A stretch of 64,000 nt of DNA, taken from NCBI GenBank assembly GCA_029959085.1, contig JARWIR010000015.1, positions 6,075,017 to 6,139,016 on the forward strand. Reading direction: 5' to 3'. This document shows, one piece after another, positions 22,816 through 34,202 of this stretch (position 1 is the first letter of the stretch; each line of letters starts with the position of its first letter). Origin of the DNA: Nemophila menziesii (taxonomy: Eukaryota > Streptophyta > Magnoliopsida > Boraginales > Hydrophyllaceae). Position numbers and translations under genes: made by a program. Under the pieces are notes generated by a model. The model searched no databases and was not told where the DNA came from. It worked only from the letters and a program-made list of their open reading frames with translations.

Positions 22816-24239
22816 TGGTGGGGGCAAAGGTGTGATAAAATAATAGATAAATAAAGATAATAATAAAGAGTCACACACCCTTGATAACCACGGAACTCAC
22901 TGCAAGTATCACAGATCGTATGCAAGTTTTAATGATAAGTCAAGTTCGTTCGCAGGGATTGTATCCGTTAGATCAATTTATGTTTAACAAGCGTAGATGA
23001 ATTTAGATGTTTGAATAAAATATGAAAAGGTAAATAACTATCTAATACAAATAAATAAATAAAACAGATAAACAAAACAAATAACTAAATATGAAAGTAA
23101 GTCAAATAGATTAGGATTACTACGTCTATTACTAAATTGTTATTCTAACCTGTCACATTAAGCATTATATATTAACCAGGATTGCAACAAACCTTAGTGG
23201 CTATCTAGTCACACTAGACGATTATGTGGTGTGTCAATAACTAAGAATAATCCTAAGACTGATCAGATCTAGGGGAATAAGTCAAAACACATAATACAAT
23301 ATACGCCAAGCTTAACCAATTAAAATAACAAATAGTATTTAAAGATCAAAATAATAATCCAACAATTAAGAGTAAACTTACAGAATAAAAGCTTAGAAAT
23401 ATGGTTGAGAATAGATCTATAGCTAATTACTCTAAATATAGAGAAGGTGAGATGTAGAAGAGGGGTTGTCAGGCTCCAATCTTCTTCTTCTTGTCTTCTT
23501 CTATAGGTCAACTTGCTTCTTGGATGAATAGCTTGATTCTAAGGATGAATATCTATCTAAAGGACTAAGCTATTGTTTAAAACTAAGAAAATATAAGTAA
23601 AGACTAAGCCTATACTTTGCAATTGAGCAAGGACATGTTTACAATGATAAGAGGGTGTATTTATAGGTATCTTGGAAGCCCTAATTCGTTTTCTTGAAGG
23701 AGAAGTAAGTAGTGGACTCCAAGCCCAACTCAAATTCGTAACCCTAAAAACACCAAATCAGGTCCGATTTTCTTTTGGCTCTAACAGCTTCAATACTCAT
23801 CCGTTTGACGCGTATGAGTACACCAAATTGATCGTCTCGGAAAGCTCTTCAACTTTGCTCTTGACCGTTTCTCCAAATTCCACACCGTTCTTGAGATATA
23901 AGCTGATTTGTGGTCGTAGGTGCAGAAATTCAGGATTAAGGCAGCTTTTCCTTTTCCATATTTTTAGCTTTTATTTCCTTATCTCCAATTACCATGCTTA
24001 TCTCTTTCCATAAGTTGTAGTCTTTGACTTGGAATCTAATTAATCTCCATAATTATCTTTAAAGCTTCACACTAAATAAATAATTAAACCCAATATGCTC
24101 TAAAAATATTATTTTACTAAATCAAGACTCAAAATAGGAAAGTGTAGCATTTCTCAAGAAAAACGACTATAATGACTTCTAAAACACTAAAAATGATGTC
24201 TCATCCTAATATAAATCTATCACAAATGAGGAGACATCA
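22816..24239 (-). repeat. Element A 5' LTR
   Basis: 1424 bp, apparently identical to 16281-17704. Promoter-like CTATAAATA on minus at 23658-23666 would start the element transcript toward lower coordinates. The 5' edge bears the inverted repeat TGATGTCTC/GAGACATCA. Confidence 0.93.
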
Positions 24240-26300
24240 AGTGCTACTCAAAAGAGACGTATATGAAGGCTTATACACCCATGATTTACCCTATAAATGG
24301 ACCATCGATGTGGCCTAGTACAAGACCTGTAAGTGTAGAACCTCCGGTGGCTTTTAAGTTGGTTGGCAGGCCTAAAAGGGCTAGGACAAAAGAGGCAGAT
24401 GAGGTTCAAGTTAAAAGGTGGAGGAAAGAACGCACCACTGATGGTGTGCAAAAGCTGGTAGGGAGGGGTAGTACAAAAAAATGCGCGATTTGCAAAGAAG
24501 AAGGGCATAACAAAAGGTCATGTAAGGCGAATGTAAATGCTGCAGGACATGAAACAGTTGGACTAGAAGATATTCAACAACAGGAAGTTGGTGCTACTGA
24601 GGTGATGGAATCTAGAGATCATGGTGTGAGTGATTCTAGAGAAGTTCGTGAATCTAATACTGGTGCTAATGCGGTTGTGGATGAGACTCCGGATAAGGAG
24701 ATTAACAGAATGTTTGATGAGTTAGATGTGCAACCATCTGCTCCATGTAACCCCTAATGTACTCCAACTGAAGCTGCTAATATATCTGTAACAACAAAAA
24801 GTCCAGTTGTTAAGGAACCCACTAATTCCCAACCAAAACAACCTATACCCGAAACAGAAGATATTGTGAACACACCCACTGAGTCAGAGCAAAGTATGCG
24901 TCAACCTGAAACACAAGATAAAGAGCCAGTTGTTAAAACACACCCCAATTCAAAACCTAGGATGATTTTCCCTCAAAAGAAAAATACAGATCCAGTTGCT
25001 AACAGACCCCCTAATTCAAAACCAAGGATGATTTTCCCTCAAAAGAAAGATAAATATCCTGTTGCTAACAGACCCCCTAATTCAAAACCAAGGATGATTT
25101 TACCTCAGAAGAAAGATAAAGATCCTGTTGCTAACACAGATGAGGCACTTGATAAATCCCCCTATTTCCAGACCAAAGATGCGCTTTCCAATACAAAGAT
25201 CAAACGAGACTGTAGATAATTCACCCCCTAAATCCAGACCAAAGATGCGCATACCAGAACAAACATTGGAAAACCAACACGGCAAAGCAGTAGAATTAAG
25301 GATCAAGGATTGAAGACAATTTCAGGAGGATCAAGCACAATGCCTATATCTTTAGAGGATGATGACTCAGGAACACCAAAAGGAAATAATACACCTGCTC
25401 CTGAATCAATAGCTAAGGTTAGTACTATTAGAATATAAAATATTGTTTGCAAAGGATTAATTTTATAAGTATTTATTGTGTGTATTTTGATTACAGGTTG
25501 ATGACTCAGGGAAACAAAAGCAGAACACTACTCTTCCTCCTAAATCAATATTAAAGGTTTGTGTGTCCACTTACACCCTTTAAATATATATAATGTCTAC
25601 TTACCCCTTATAAAGTTTATATAATGACTAATTACCCCCTATAAAGTTTATATATTGACTACTTACCCCCTATATTATTCTTCGAGCGCAGAAGGTAAAG
25701 ATGGAAAAGTTGACAGATCTGTTGGAAAAAGCAAAGGAAAAAACTGGTAAGGATGCACAAACAAATGTCACTGAGAACACAAGTGAGCTTAGCAGAGAAA
25801 AAACGCAGAAGAAGGCTCCCCCTTTACAAAAAAAGAAGATTTTATTAAGGGATATACCAGGGGTAAATATATTTCATTTTGACTATGTACCCCTTAGGAA
25901 TTTATTTTAGTGACTAAACGCCCCCTGAATCTACAAAATTGAGACAAAATGGCCATCTGCGCATTAACTATAACAGAATGTTTTTTATTTGTTTTGTTTA
26001 CCATTTAGGTGAGGGTTATACATAATAAACAACCAGGTTCAAAAAGGAGTTTACCTGAGGTTAGTTAGTTGTTGCTTTTTAAACACACTACATACTGCAG
26101 ATTGTGTAACTTCCTCTTTATCTTACTACCAGGGAGGGAACAAAAGCCAACCTGAGAAAAGGAGGCGCTTAATCCAGCATAAACAGGGGGTGCTAATGAT
26201 AGAGGGAGATCCAAAATACGTAACAATTGCAGAAGCACTTCGTTTGAGGAAAGCAGCCAGCAGTTCTTCAGCAAAACCTGGGAAAGAAGATAAAGAATGA
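24240..26300 (+). pseudogene. MULE transposase gene, 3' exons (zinc knuckle, repeat tail)
   Basis: The frame broken by element A resumes here: HEC plus YSKETYMKAYTPMIYPINGP matches the segment that follows SWIM in MULE transposases. A CCHC knuckle (CAICKEEGHNKRSC) follows at about 24484-24525. A stop at 24755-24757 interrupts the frame, which then continues into tandem 22-residue repeats of the form NRPPNSKPRMIFPQKKDxxP (about 24930-25140). A frame change near 25150 leads to further PPxSRPKMRxP repeats. Possible small GT-AG introns are 25418-25496, 25557-25691, 25863-26008 and 26060-26132. The last exon ends at TGA 26298-26300. Confidence 0.72.
25557..25691 (+). repeat. Intron with the MULE minisatellite motif
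   Basis: A GT-AG interval with about four units containing CTACTTACCCCCTATA-type words, the same as the 15678-15940 intron. Two related units lie in the next intron (25863-26008). Confidence 0.75.
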
Positions 26301-26846
26301 AGAATTCTGCAGATTTGTGTTTTTATGATTCTGTGTTTTATGACTTTGTTTTGTGTATGGTAGATCTAGAACTAGCAAGCTTGTGAGTGTTAAAGACTTC
26401 TATTATGTGGTGGAGGTGGTATTTAAGTAGGGTTATCTATGTTGGTTGGCCTTTATTGCAGGGTATGGTATTTTGTATGTTAGTGCACAACTTGATGATT
26501 TGAATATTTATTTTTTGCTATGGTCTATGTAATGCCAGCACTTTATTGTTATCTTTATCTACTTTATTGAGATTGCACTAGATTCTGTTGTCCATTTTGT
26601 ATTTCTATTATACTTTATTCATTGCACAATAAAACACATATTAAACAAAAAGCAAAAACAACTACATCCTCCAATTCAAGTTAAACCAAAAATGTACAAA
26701 CACGGATTTTAAACTAACACAGTACACCAAATTAGAACTTTAACAACCTGCCACTACACCAAAACAAAATACAACTTCAACAACCTGATACATCTAACAA
26801 GCCACACCAAAATACAACTTCAACTGCATTCTAATACACAGAAAGA
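26301..26846. other. MULE intergenic region between convergent genes
   Basis: About 550 bp with no gene. It contains both presumed 3' untranslated regions. The right half (26640-26840) is rich in ACAACTTCAACAACCTG-like tandem words. No terminator can be identified. Confidence 0.5.
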
Positions 26847-27443
26847 CTAAAACCAGACAAAGAAGAATATAATCAAAAAGACACTCCATTTCAGCATCTT
26901 GTTTTCCCGAGTTACTGTGGTTATCACTGTGTTAAGACGTTGCACCTCGTCCTCCAACACCTTCACTTTCACACGCTCAAATTTCAAATCTTTGGGGGCA
27001 ACATGTTTTTTTTCTTGCAATTCAACCAAATCATTAGCCATCAAGGTCAACTGTGTGTTCAGTTCATTGACTTTTGCACATTCTAGCTTCCAATCTGCAA
27101 AAGCTTTTTTCTCTAACTGCATCATATCTCCGAAATCAGAGACCAGCAAGTTCATCTTCGTCTCCATTGCATCTTTCTCAAGACAGTGATTGGCATCTTT
27201 AAAAAGAAGCCCTCGAATTATCGAACTAGTACCCTCCCCCAATGGCTCATCCAACCACATGAAGAACTTGCAATCCATTGAACACCCCCAATACATGCAC
27301 CTGTAAAACCTCCTGCCAGGATTCGCATCTATCCAAGAGGTGTGAAGCCTTGCTAATTTCTTGCATCTGCAATAGGGGACTTGAGAACTAGTGTACGAAG
27401 AAGAACCAACGCTATCGGCTTGAAGGGGCGACATCGGCATCAA
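26847..27443 (-). CDS. GRF-type zinc-finger protein with coiled coil, carried by the MULE
   Basis: 198 residues in one open frame, transcribed from the right TIR toward the transposase gene. Residues about 25-67 form a GRF zinc finger (CRC at 25-27, RRFYRC, C58, then KFFMWLDEP). GRF fingers are nucleic-acid-binding modules, and short plant proteins of this layout are common and poorly characterised. Residues about 90-185 look coiled-coil, with a hydrophobic C-terminus (WSVFLIIFFFVWF) like a tail anchor. The start ATG at 27441-27443 is the first after the TIR-borne TATA. The arrangement recalls mudrB of maize MuDR, but I see no sequence similarity to it. The frame is intact although the transposase gene is broken. 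The function in transposition is unknown. Confidence 0.82.
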   Translation of the reverse strand: MMPMSPLQADSVGSSSYTSSQVPYCRCKKLARLHTSWIDANPGRRFYRCMYWGCSMDCKFFMWLDEPLGEGTSSIIRGLLFKDANHCLEKDAMETKMNLLVSDFGDMMQLEKKAFADWKLECAKVNELNTQLTLMANDLVELQEKKHVAPKDLKFERVKVKVLEDEVQRLNTVITTVTRENKMLKWSVFLIIFFFVWF

Positions 27444-27530
27444 GCTTGAAGGAATTGGGAGGCTTCGTCGCGGATTTGGGTAGAAAACTAGGGTTCTTCG
27501 TGTTCTTCGTGTTCTTCCCCAAACCGAACC

Positions 27531-27857
27531 CGTATTCTTCCTTTGATTTTGGGTTTTTGATTAATTATTTTGTTTTGTTTTTTGGGTATATATAGGGTGG
27601 GCTTTATTGAATTACCCATTTTGCCCTTGTAAAAAAGAGGGATTAAGGTAATTAAATAATTAATTAACACCTGGATTAAAAAAAAATGTGACATGGAAAT
27701 GCCACGTCACTTTTAACGGCCAAAATAGACGGAACACACAATTAGGGGGTAACGGGGCACGAAATTAAAACTTAGGGGGCAGCGAGTCGCATTTTAAAGG
27801 TTAGGGGGCAACCTGTCAATCGGGTATAAACGCAGGGGGCAAAAGTGCTATTTACTC
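27531..27857 (-). repeat. MULE right terminal inverted repeat
   Basis: About 327 bp, inverted copy of 11579-11904. The outer part carries four G-rich words (TTAGGGGGTAACG, TTAGGGGGCAGCG, TTAGGGGGCAACC, GCAGGGGGCAAAA), regular versions of those in the left TIR. TSD follows at 27858-27866. Confidence 0.93.
27587..27594 (-). promoter_or_regulatory. TATA box of the GRF gene in the right TIR
   Basis: TATATATA (palindromic), about 145 bp upstream of the GRF start on minus. It is the mirror image of the transposase box in the left TIR, so both genes appear to use duplicated copies of one promoter. Confidence 0.6.
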
Positions 27858-28186
27858 TTTCCAAATTGTAAAAATCCTTCTAAAGTCTAGAAAGCCATGG
27901 TATTGTTGTCTTAATTTCTTTGAAAAAAGCCTAGTTTCATCCATACATACATATGCTCTATGCATTCATGAATATGTAATGAGAAGAGAAAGATATGAAG
28001 TGTAGAAACAATATATATTTCTTCATAAAGATGTTCACAACAAGGTATTAATATGCACAAATCTCTTCAATTTGTATGAAACACACAATTTAACTTCTTC
28101 CACTATACTTTTAAATAGTCTGTAATTAGTGATTAGCCATGAGGATTCATGTTAATACAATGGTTCCCATTTTTCCACAAAGAACC

Positions 28187-28533
28187 ACTAGGGAATTACT
28201 TGCTAATATCTCGAGCTAAACTATCATACTATTTGTTCTTCTCTTTTATTTACTTTTCTGTCTTTTAATTTAGTAGCTTAATTATTTATCTCTTAAAACC
28301 AAACAAAAATCTCTTTTCTTTTATTTCCCTGCGTATTAATCTGATCTACCTTTCATATCTGCACTTGATAATTTGCATAAGTTCTCTCCAACTTTCGTAG
28401 TCGCTGAGGAACAAATCTTACTTATCATTTAAAACTTGCCTACGTCTTGTATACTTGCAGAACCGTGCTGGGCTAGGGTGTCTACTTTTGCACTTATTTA
28501 TATCATATTTTTATCACACCCTAGTCGACACCA
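28187..28533 (+). mobile_element. 5'-truncated Athila-like LTR
   Basis: The last about 345 bp of an LTR of this family, ending TTATCACACCCTAGTCGACACCA and followed by the continuing AT-rich block (TTACGGGAAACTC; paralogues have GTTACGAGAAACTC). The left junction lies in ACTAGGG, where background and LTR share a few bases, suggesting a deletion or end-joining event rather than normal integration. Confidence 0.7.
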
Positions 28534-28785
28534 TTACGGGAAACTCATCTTATAAGAAATCAAGAGAAAATTATTGAATTGATGAGTAATCATTTACAAT
28601 ATATGAGGGATTAGAGCTATATGTAACAATGTTGTCTGATGTAGCAAAAATAAGATGACCAATGAAATGCAAAAGAATAAAAAGTAACAAAACTGCACTT
28701 CCTTTGGATAATTAATTAATCACAAGAATCCAGTTACATTCACAATTTTTTTTTTTGTTTATTTTCAATAAAATTGATTTGTCTC

Positions 28786-30360
28786 TGGTGTGGCCTAAGG
28801 TGTGATAAAAAGATGTATAAAATACGTGCAAATAAACACCTTAAACTAACACGGTACTGCAAGTATTACAGAACGTATGCAAGTTTTAATGATAAGAAGA
28901 TTCGTTCCTCAGGGACTGACGAAAGTTAGAGAGAACTTATGCAAATTATCAAGCGCAGATATAAAAGATAGAAAGATGATACACAAGTAGAAAGAAGAGA
29001 AAGACAAATATTTATTTGGTTTTTGAATAATAAAACTAAACTAATAAACTAAAGACAGAAAATAAATAAAAGAAAAGGAAAGAAGATAGTATGAAAGATA
29101 TAGCTTAGGTTTTACTAGTATGCACTAATCCTTCTAATTCTATCTATGAATCTAGTTAATAAGGGAGAATATTAGCTCTTGGTATACTTAGTCAGGATTC
29201 TAAATTCCCATACCTTAGACCTTGAGAGCGACTAAGGGGGTAACGGCACAACCAAGAAGTGATTTCAAATAGGGTTATCAAACGCCACTAAGGCCCTAAG
29301 AAAATACTGCAATCTTGGTGATATGGTGGTTAAAACAAACCTTATTGACTATCTAGTTAGAATCATATTTTGTCAGAACTACTATCGACACTAGACGTTA
29401 TGTGGTGGTTCAATAGTTAAACACCCTGGTAAGGCGACCATCTAACTACTATTAAGGTAATCCTATACGCATGCATTCGCAAGGAAAACAATCATTAAAT
29501 CAAAACACATAATCAAATATAAAGGTAAGTAGCTAATATCAGATCAAAACATATAATTCCCAAAGAACTTAGATAGAAGAATTAGAATTCATAGTTATAC
29601 ATTATGCAAAATCTAAGCTAATAGAATTAGTTCATACAAAGAAAAGAAGAGAAAAGAATTACAAAATAAGAGGTTGAAGGAGACATGATTGATGCACAAC
29701 TTCTTCCAGACTTCTTCTCTTGTGTTGCAGCTTCCTCTTGGCCTTAGGGTCTGGCCAAGGATGATTTAAGAGTGTTAAGAGGCTGTATTTATAGTTTAGA
29801 GGAAGACCTAATTCGATTTCTTGAAGGAGAAGGAAAGTAATGGACTCCTAGTCCAACTCAAATTCGTAATGAAACAAAGATAAACACTGCTAGACTGTTT
29901 TGAGCATATCTTCTTCGTTATTGGTCGCTTTGAGCTCCATAAGATACCAAAAGAATCGCAACAGAATTATCTTGACCCTTTAGAAGGAAATTACCAAAAT
30001 CGGCCTATTTCTTAGTTAAAAATGCCTATCTTTGGACGTGTATGCAGAATCCCAGATTTAGGCAGCTTTTCCTTTTCCATCTTTTTAGCTTTTGTTTCCT
30101 TATCTCCAATTTCCATGCAAATCTCTTTCCATAAGTTGTTGTCTTTGACTTGGACTCTAATTAATCTCCATAATTATCTTTAAAGCTTCACACTAAATAA
30201 ACAATTAAACCCAATATGCTCTAAAAATAATAATTCTACAAATCAAGACCCAAAATAGGAAAGTGCACTAAATTAAGCTAAGATCGACCTATAAACTAAT
30301 AAATAAGCCTAAAATGATGTCTCTGAAGTATATTATATTATCACAAATGAGGAGACATCA
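28786..30360 (-). mobile_element. Solo LTR, Athila-like family
   Basis: 1575 bp, flanked by TSD GTCTC (28781-28785 and 30361-30365). On minus it begins TGATGTCTCCTCATTTGTGA and ends GGCCACACCA. TATTTATAG near 29787 is the TATA box on minus. No internal region remains. It interrupts the ATTTGTCTCCACTAAG edge of the AT-rich block. Confidence 0.92.
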
Positions 30361-30371
30361 GTCTCCACTAA

Positions 30372-30590
30372 GGGGGTGTTTGTTTGTACATAATGAGCTC
30401 TTAATCTGGTTTATTAAGACACTGGATCAATAAACTGTTTGTTTTTCCTGACCAATTCAGATCTGAATACCTCTTAACAGGTCTGTTTCATTATCTTATT
30501 CATTCAGACATTGTCTCTTAACAGAATAAGTTATATTTAGCTGTTATTCAGCATTAAGTACTTATCACTTTAAAAAAATCAAACGACACC
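30372..30590. mobile_element. Tourist/Harbinger-type MITE
   Basis: 219 bp with ends GGGGGTGTTTGTTTGTA and the complement of GGTGTCGTTTGATTTTTTT, flanked by TAA (30369-30371 and 30591-30593), the usual PIF/Harbinger target. A partial relative sits at the same point of another unit (40664-40850). Confidence 0.7.
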
Positions 30591-30644
30591 TAAGTATACT
30601 ACCTTACTACTTAACCTAACATGGAGAAAGGAAAAAATCACTCT

Positions 30645-30918
30645 CTATCTCAATGGTTGTGAATGAGTTTTGAAAAAATAAGGGTCCCACCCACCATTGA
30701 GTTCTTTACGTTTCCCATTACTAGCAGAGGCTTGTGAGTTTATGTTTGACTTAAATGGGTCATTAATATTCCTGTTTGGATCATCAAAAAGTTGTCTGAA
30801 ACCTCCAATGTCTATATTACCTTGCATAGTAGGCCCACTAGGCATGCTAAACACAAACGGTGAGTGTGGGAAAGCTGTCCCCCATCATCTGAGGTACAAC
30901 TGGTGCTCCTCGTGTACA
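30645..30918 (-). pseudogene. TFIIS-domain protein gene, 3' fragment 1
   Basis: On minus it codes the C-terminal end: FSMPSGPTMQGN, GGFRQLFDD and a tail like KRKELNGGWDPYFFKTHSQP, as in 34203-36248. The upstream side ends with an irregular join containing TACAACTGG, which fragment 2 also has (TACAACTTG). The two thus share a truncated ancestor. Not a functional gene. Confidence 0.75.
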
Positions 30919-31343
30919 TTAAAGTTTTGCTTTAGACCCCAAATATGTTAGATTTGGTCCCTAAAGATATCGATATAAGAAAAAACCATAACGTACAAAG
31001 AATAATTGATTATTTTCTAAAAATATAACAAAAACTAATTGAATTAAATAAATTTAATCTTAGAATCTTTTAATTATTGTAAAGAACCACTAAACAATTA
31101 TTTGATCACTAGTTGGTAGAGAAGTGTTTCTCCTCTATATATAGCCCTGAGTTTCATCAAAGCTTTGCTAGATATTCATAAAATTTGAGACCAACAGTAT
31201 TTTGCATGTAATCTGATAAGCAATAATAAAGTGATCATATTCCAAACCCAAATGACGCACAAGATATAACATCCAAAATTGTAGTAAATCCTTCGAAATT
31301 GTAGAAAGTCATGGTATATTGCCTTGAGTTTCATCCATACACA

Positions 31344-31718
31344 TAGGGCTGTAAATGAACCGAGTCGAGCCGAATAGTAGATATACAAGCTTGTTTATAA
31401 GGCTTACGAGTCGAGCCGGGCTCAAATTTTAAAGCTTGTTAACATATTGAATGAGATTTTTCGAGCCGATCTCGAGTTATTGACGAATAATTTATTTTTT
31501 ATAGGTTTAACAATATATTTATTGATAACTAAAACATTAATTTACAGATCATAAATTTGTAACTAGTTAACGAACGAGCTCGAACGAACTCGTTTTTCTA
31601 ACGAACGAGTTCGCACAAACTTTTTTTGTTCGTTTGTATAAATGAATGTGTTCGAAAGAGTTTTTTACCGAGCCGAGCTCGAGCTGCTCGTGAGCGGCTT
31701 GGTTCGTTTACAACCCTA
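31344..31718. mobile_element. hAT-type MITE
   Basis: 375 bp with ends TAGGGCTGTAAATGAACCGA and the complement of TAGGGTTGTAAACGAACCAA. It is flanked by the perfect 8-bp TSD CATACACA (31336-31343 and 31719-31726). It is absent from the paralogous position near 41580, so it arrived after the units separated. Confidence 0.88.
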
Positions 31719-31889
31719 CATACACATATACTTCTTTTTTTGTCAAAGGGGACATACACACATACTCCATGCATTCATTGGATATGTATTGAAAATAGAG
31801 ATGTCAAGTGTAGAGACATCATACATTTCTTCACAAAGATGTTCACAACAAGGTATCAAATATGTGCAAATCTCTTCACTTTGTACACA

Positions 31890-32400
31890 GACACAATGGT
31901 AATTTATAACAAGCAGGTTGGATGCTTTGTCCAGTAACACCTCAAATCATATCACCATATGTCTGGATATTGGAAGGGTTGATATTCATTTGCTTTTGCA
32001 AACCACTCTCATGAAGAAGTCTATCGAAGTACCCATATCAACGAGAAGATTTCAAACCAAGCACTCATATCCTTGGTGATATTACCCTTACAAATAGGAG
32101 GTTTGCATACTGTACATGCCAGGTTGTCCCAACGTTATTCCACTCTTTTTCAATCCAATGTTCACATGTGTTATATGTGGTAAACTTCAATAAATCTATT
32201 CATGCACAATACATTTACATACTCATGCATTGCCCCATTGACCTATTTTCTCGAATCCACAACACCATTCACTAGTGTTTGTAACTCCAACAAATCAGTC
32301 TTCACGTGCAACATAGAAATCCCGGCTCCTTGGCTATCCCAAATCCAAACAACAAAACCTATATATTTGCTAAAAACACCAAACCCGCAACACAAGTTGT
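31890..32400 (-). pseudogene. Ty3/gypsy protease/Gag remnant
   Basis: Same degenerate segment as 10135-10600 and 62440-62950. Stops are frequent. Plus-strand frames are accidental. Confidence 0.5.
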
Positions 32401-34200
32401 GAATGGTATTAAATAAAATTACGAATTTTATGTTTTTTATATTAGTTATAATTATTGATTAAACCTTAATTTTTATATATTAATGACAAAACTTATTTAT
32501 CGTAAATATAAATTATATTCATATATATTTTAATGATAGAATTCGTATGTATAGTAATTTTAAGAAATGATGTATAGTTAAACTATACCATGAAATTCTA
32601 TAAGTTTATATTAATTTTATGTAAATATTTACTTGTTATGAGTTGGACACAAATATATTTTTTATTTTAAAATAAGAACGAGATGTCAAATTAAAATGTA
32701 TAATTATCTTATAAGTAATATAATTCAAATAAAAATATATCAATGTCGTTCTCAAAATTTCATAGATATTAAATATTTTTAATTCAAAAATTTTAGACCT
32801 AGTCCCATAATTTATTTTATTTCTTAAATATAATTTTATATCTCAACTAAAATAAATTATTTTACAATTTTTGTGATATTTATTAGTTATTAAAAGAAAT
32901 TATCAGTTCAAATTTTTGTTCAAAATTTTTAAATTCGTACCAACCGATTAATATTCAAATCTTGAACAAACATTAAGGAAAAGTAGATTCATGAAGCTAT
33001 AGAAACCCCTTTAACGACTGTACAATAATATTTTAAAATAAAAAAATTGGATTTTTTTTCAATATAACAAAATTAAATTTGAATTAAATAAAATTCAATT
33101 GCAAAACCTTTTAATTATGACAAATAGTCACTAAAATAACTATGATTAGTAGTTGATGAATAGTGTTGGTTTCTCTTCTATATGGTACAAAAATCTATCA
33201 TACCTTTGCTAGTTATTCCTAAAATTTGCTACCACCTATATTTTGCATATACGCTGATAGGCAATAATGAACGATCAAGAATTCCAACACACAAAAGATA
33301 TAACTTCCAAATTGTAGAAAATACTTCTAAAGTTTAGAAAGCTGTGGTATATTGCCTTAGTATAGACATATATTTTTTTACAAAAAGGTATTAAATATGT
33401 GCAAATCTCTTCAATTTGTATGAAACCCACAATTTACTTCTTCCATTATAATCTTATATAGTCCAAAATTGGTGATTAGCCATGAAGATATAAGGTCCCT
33501 ACTTCTCCATAAAGAACAACTAGAAGATCAATTATGAACCAAAACATACGACTTCACCACTCTCAATAGGAACCCTAATTAGAAAACATTAAATGGTAGG
33601 ATAATTGAATTAATTAGACCCAAAAATCTTAAGCTTTGCTTTATTTATCATAGATTCCATAATAAATGATACTGATCATGCGCATTAATACCTCGAGCAC
33701 CACGAGAATTCGATTACGATGAAACCCTAGCAAATTGATGAAGAATTCCAACTCTAAACTGACGAAAGAGAATTCTACAAACAGAGGATTTTAGTCAAGA
33801 TAACCCAAAAACCACCATTCAAAACCATCATTCATCATCATGAAAAGTCGATGTAGTCATTTTATATTACAAAAAACTCATCTTATAAGAAATCACACAC
33901 ATATTATAACCTTAACAGAAAATTATAGAGTTGATAAGTAACCACCATTCACTATATTGAGTGGAGTGACTACAAGCTATATGTACCAAAGTTGTTTGAT
34001 TTAGCAGAAATAAAATGACCAATGAAATGCAAAACAATAAAAAGTAACAAAACTATACTTCTTTTGGATAATTAATCACAAGAATCCAGTAACATTCACA
34101 AAATTTTCTTGTTTATTTCCAGTAAAATTGATTTCTCTCTACTAAGTCTACTACCTTACTACTTAACCTAACCCGAAGCAAAAAAGAAATCACTCTCTAT
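32401..34200. repeat. AT-rich block between gypsy remnant and TFIIS copy
   Basis: 1.8 kb without a gene, colinear with 53960-55830 and 57200-59087. It ends in the shared stretch TTTCTCTCTACTAAGTCTACTACC before the TFIIS copy. It could be part of an old LTR or the gene's own 3' flank; the sequence does not decide. Confidence 0.55.
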
Positions 34201-34202
34201 CT

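Larger units (their letters stand above)
16281..24239 (-). mobile_element. Element A: non-autonomous Athila-like LTR retrotransposon
   Basis: Complete element on minus. It is flanked by the perfect 5-bp TSD AGTGC (16276-16280 and 24240-24244), with two 1424-bp LTRs that appear identical, a primer-binding site next to the 5' LTR and a polypurine tract next to the 3' LTR. The internal part holds one open protein (protease plus integrase tail), a GC-rich dyad array and about 3 kb of mostly non-coding DNA with extra polypurine tracts. Reverse transcriptase, RNase H and the integrase core are absent, so it would need enzymes from a relative. Matching LTRs and an open frame suggest recent insertion. 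Confidence 0.93.
11579..27857 (+). mobile_element. Mutator-like element (MULE) carrying a nested retrotransposon
   Basis: The ends are long inverted repeats starting GAGTAAATAG. The flanking 9-bp TSD TTTCCAAAT (11570-11578 and 27858-27866) is the Mutator hallmark. The element is 16.3 kb, or about 8.3 kb without the Athila-like insertion (7959 bp plus one TSD copy). It carries a mudrA-type transposase gene on + and a GRF zinc-finger gene on -, which converge. A paralogous unoccupied site at about 54885-54910 reads straight through the target, confirming the boundaries. Both LTRs of the nested element look identical, so the MULE insertion is older. Confidence 0.95.
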
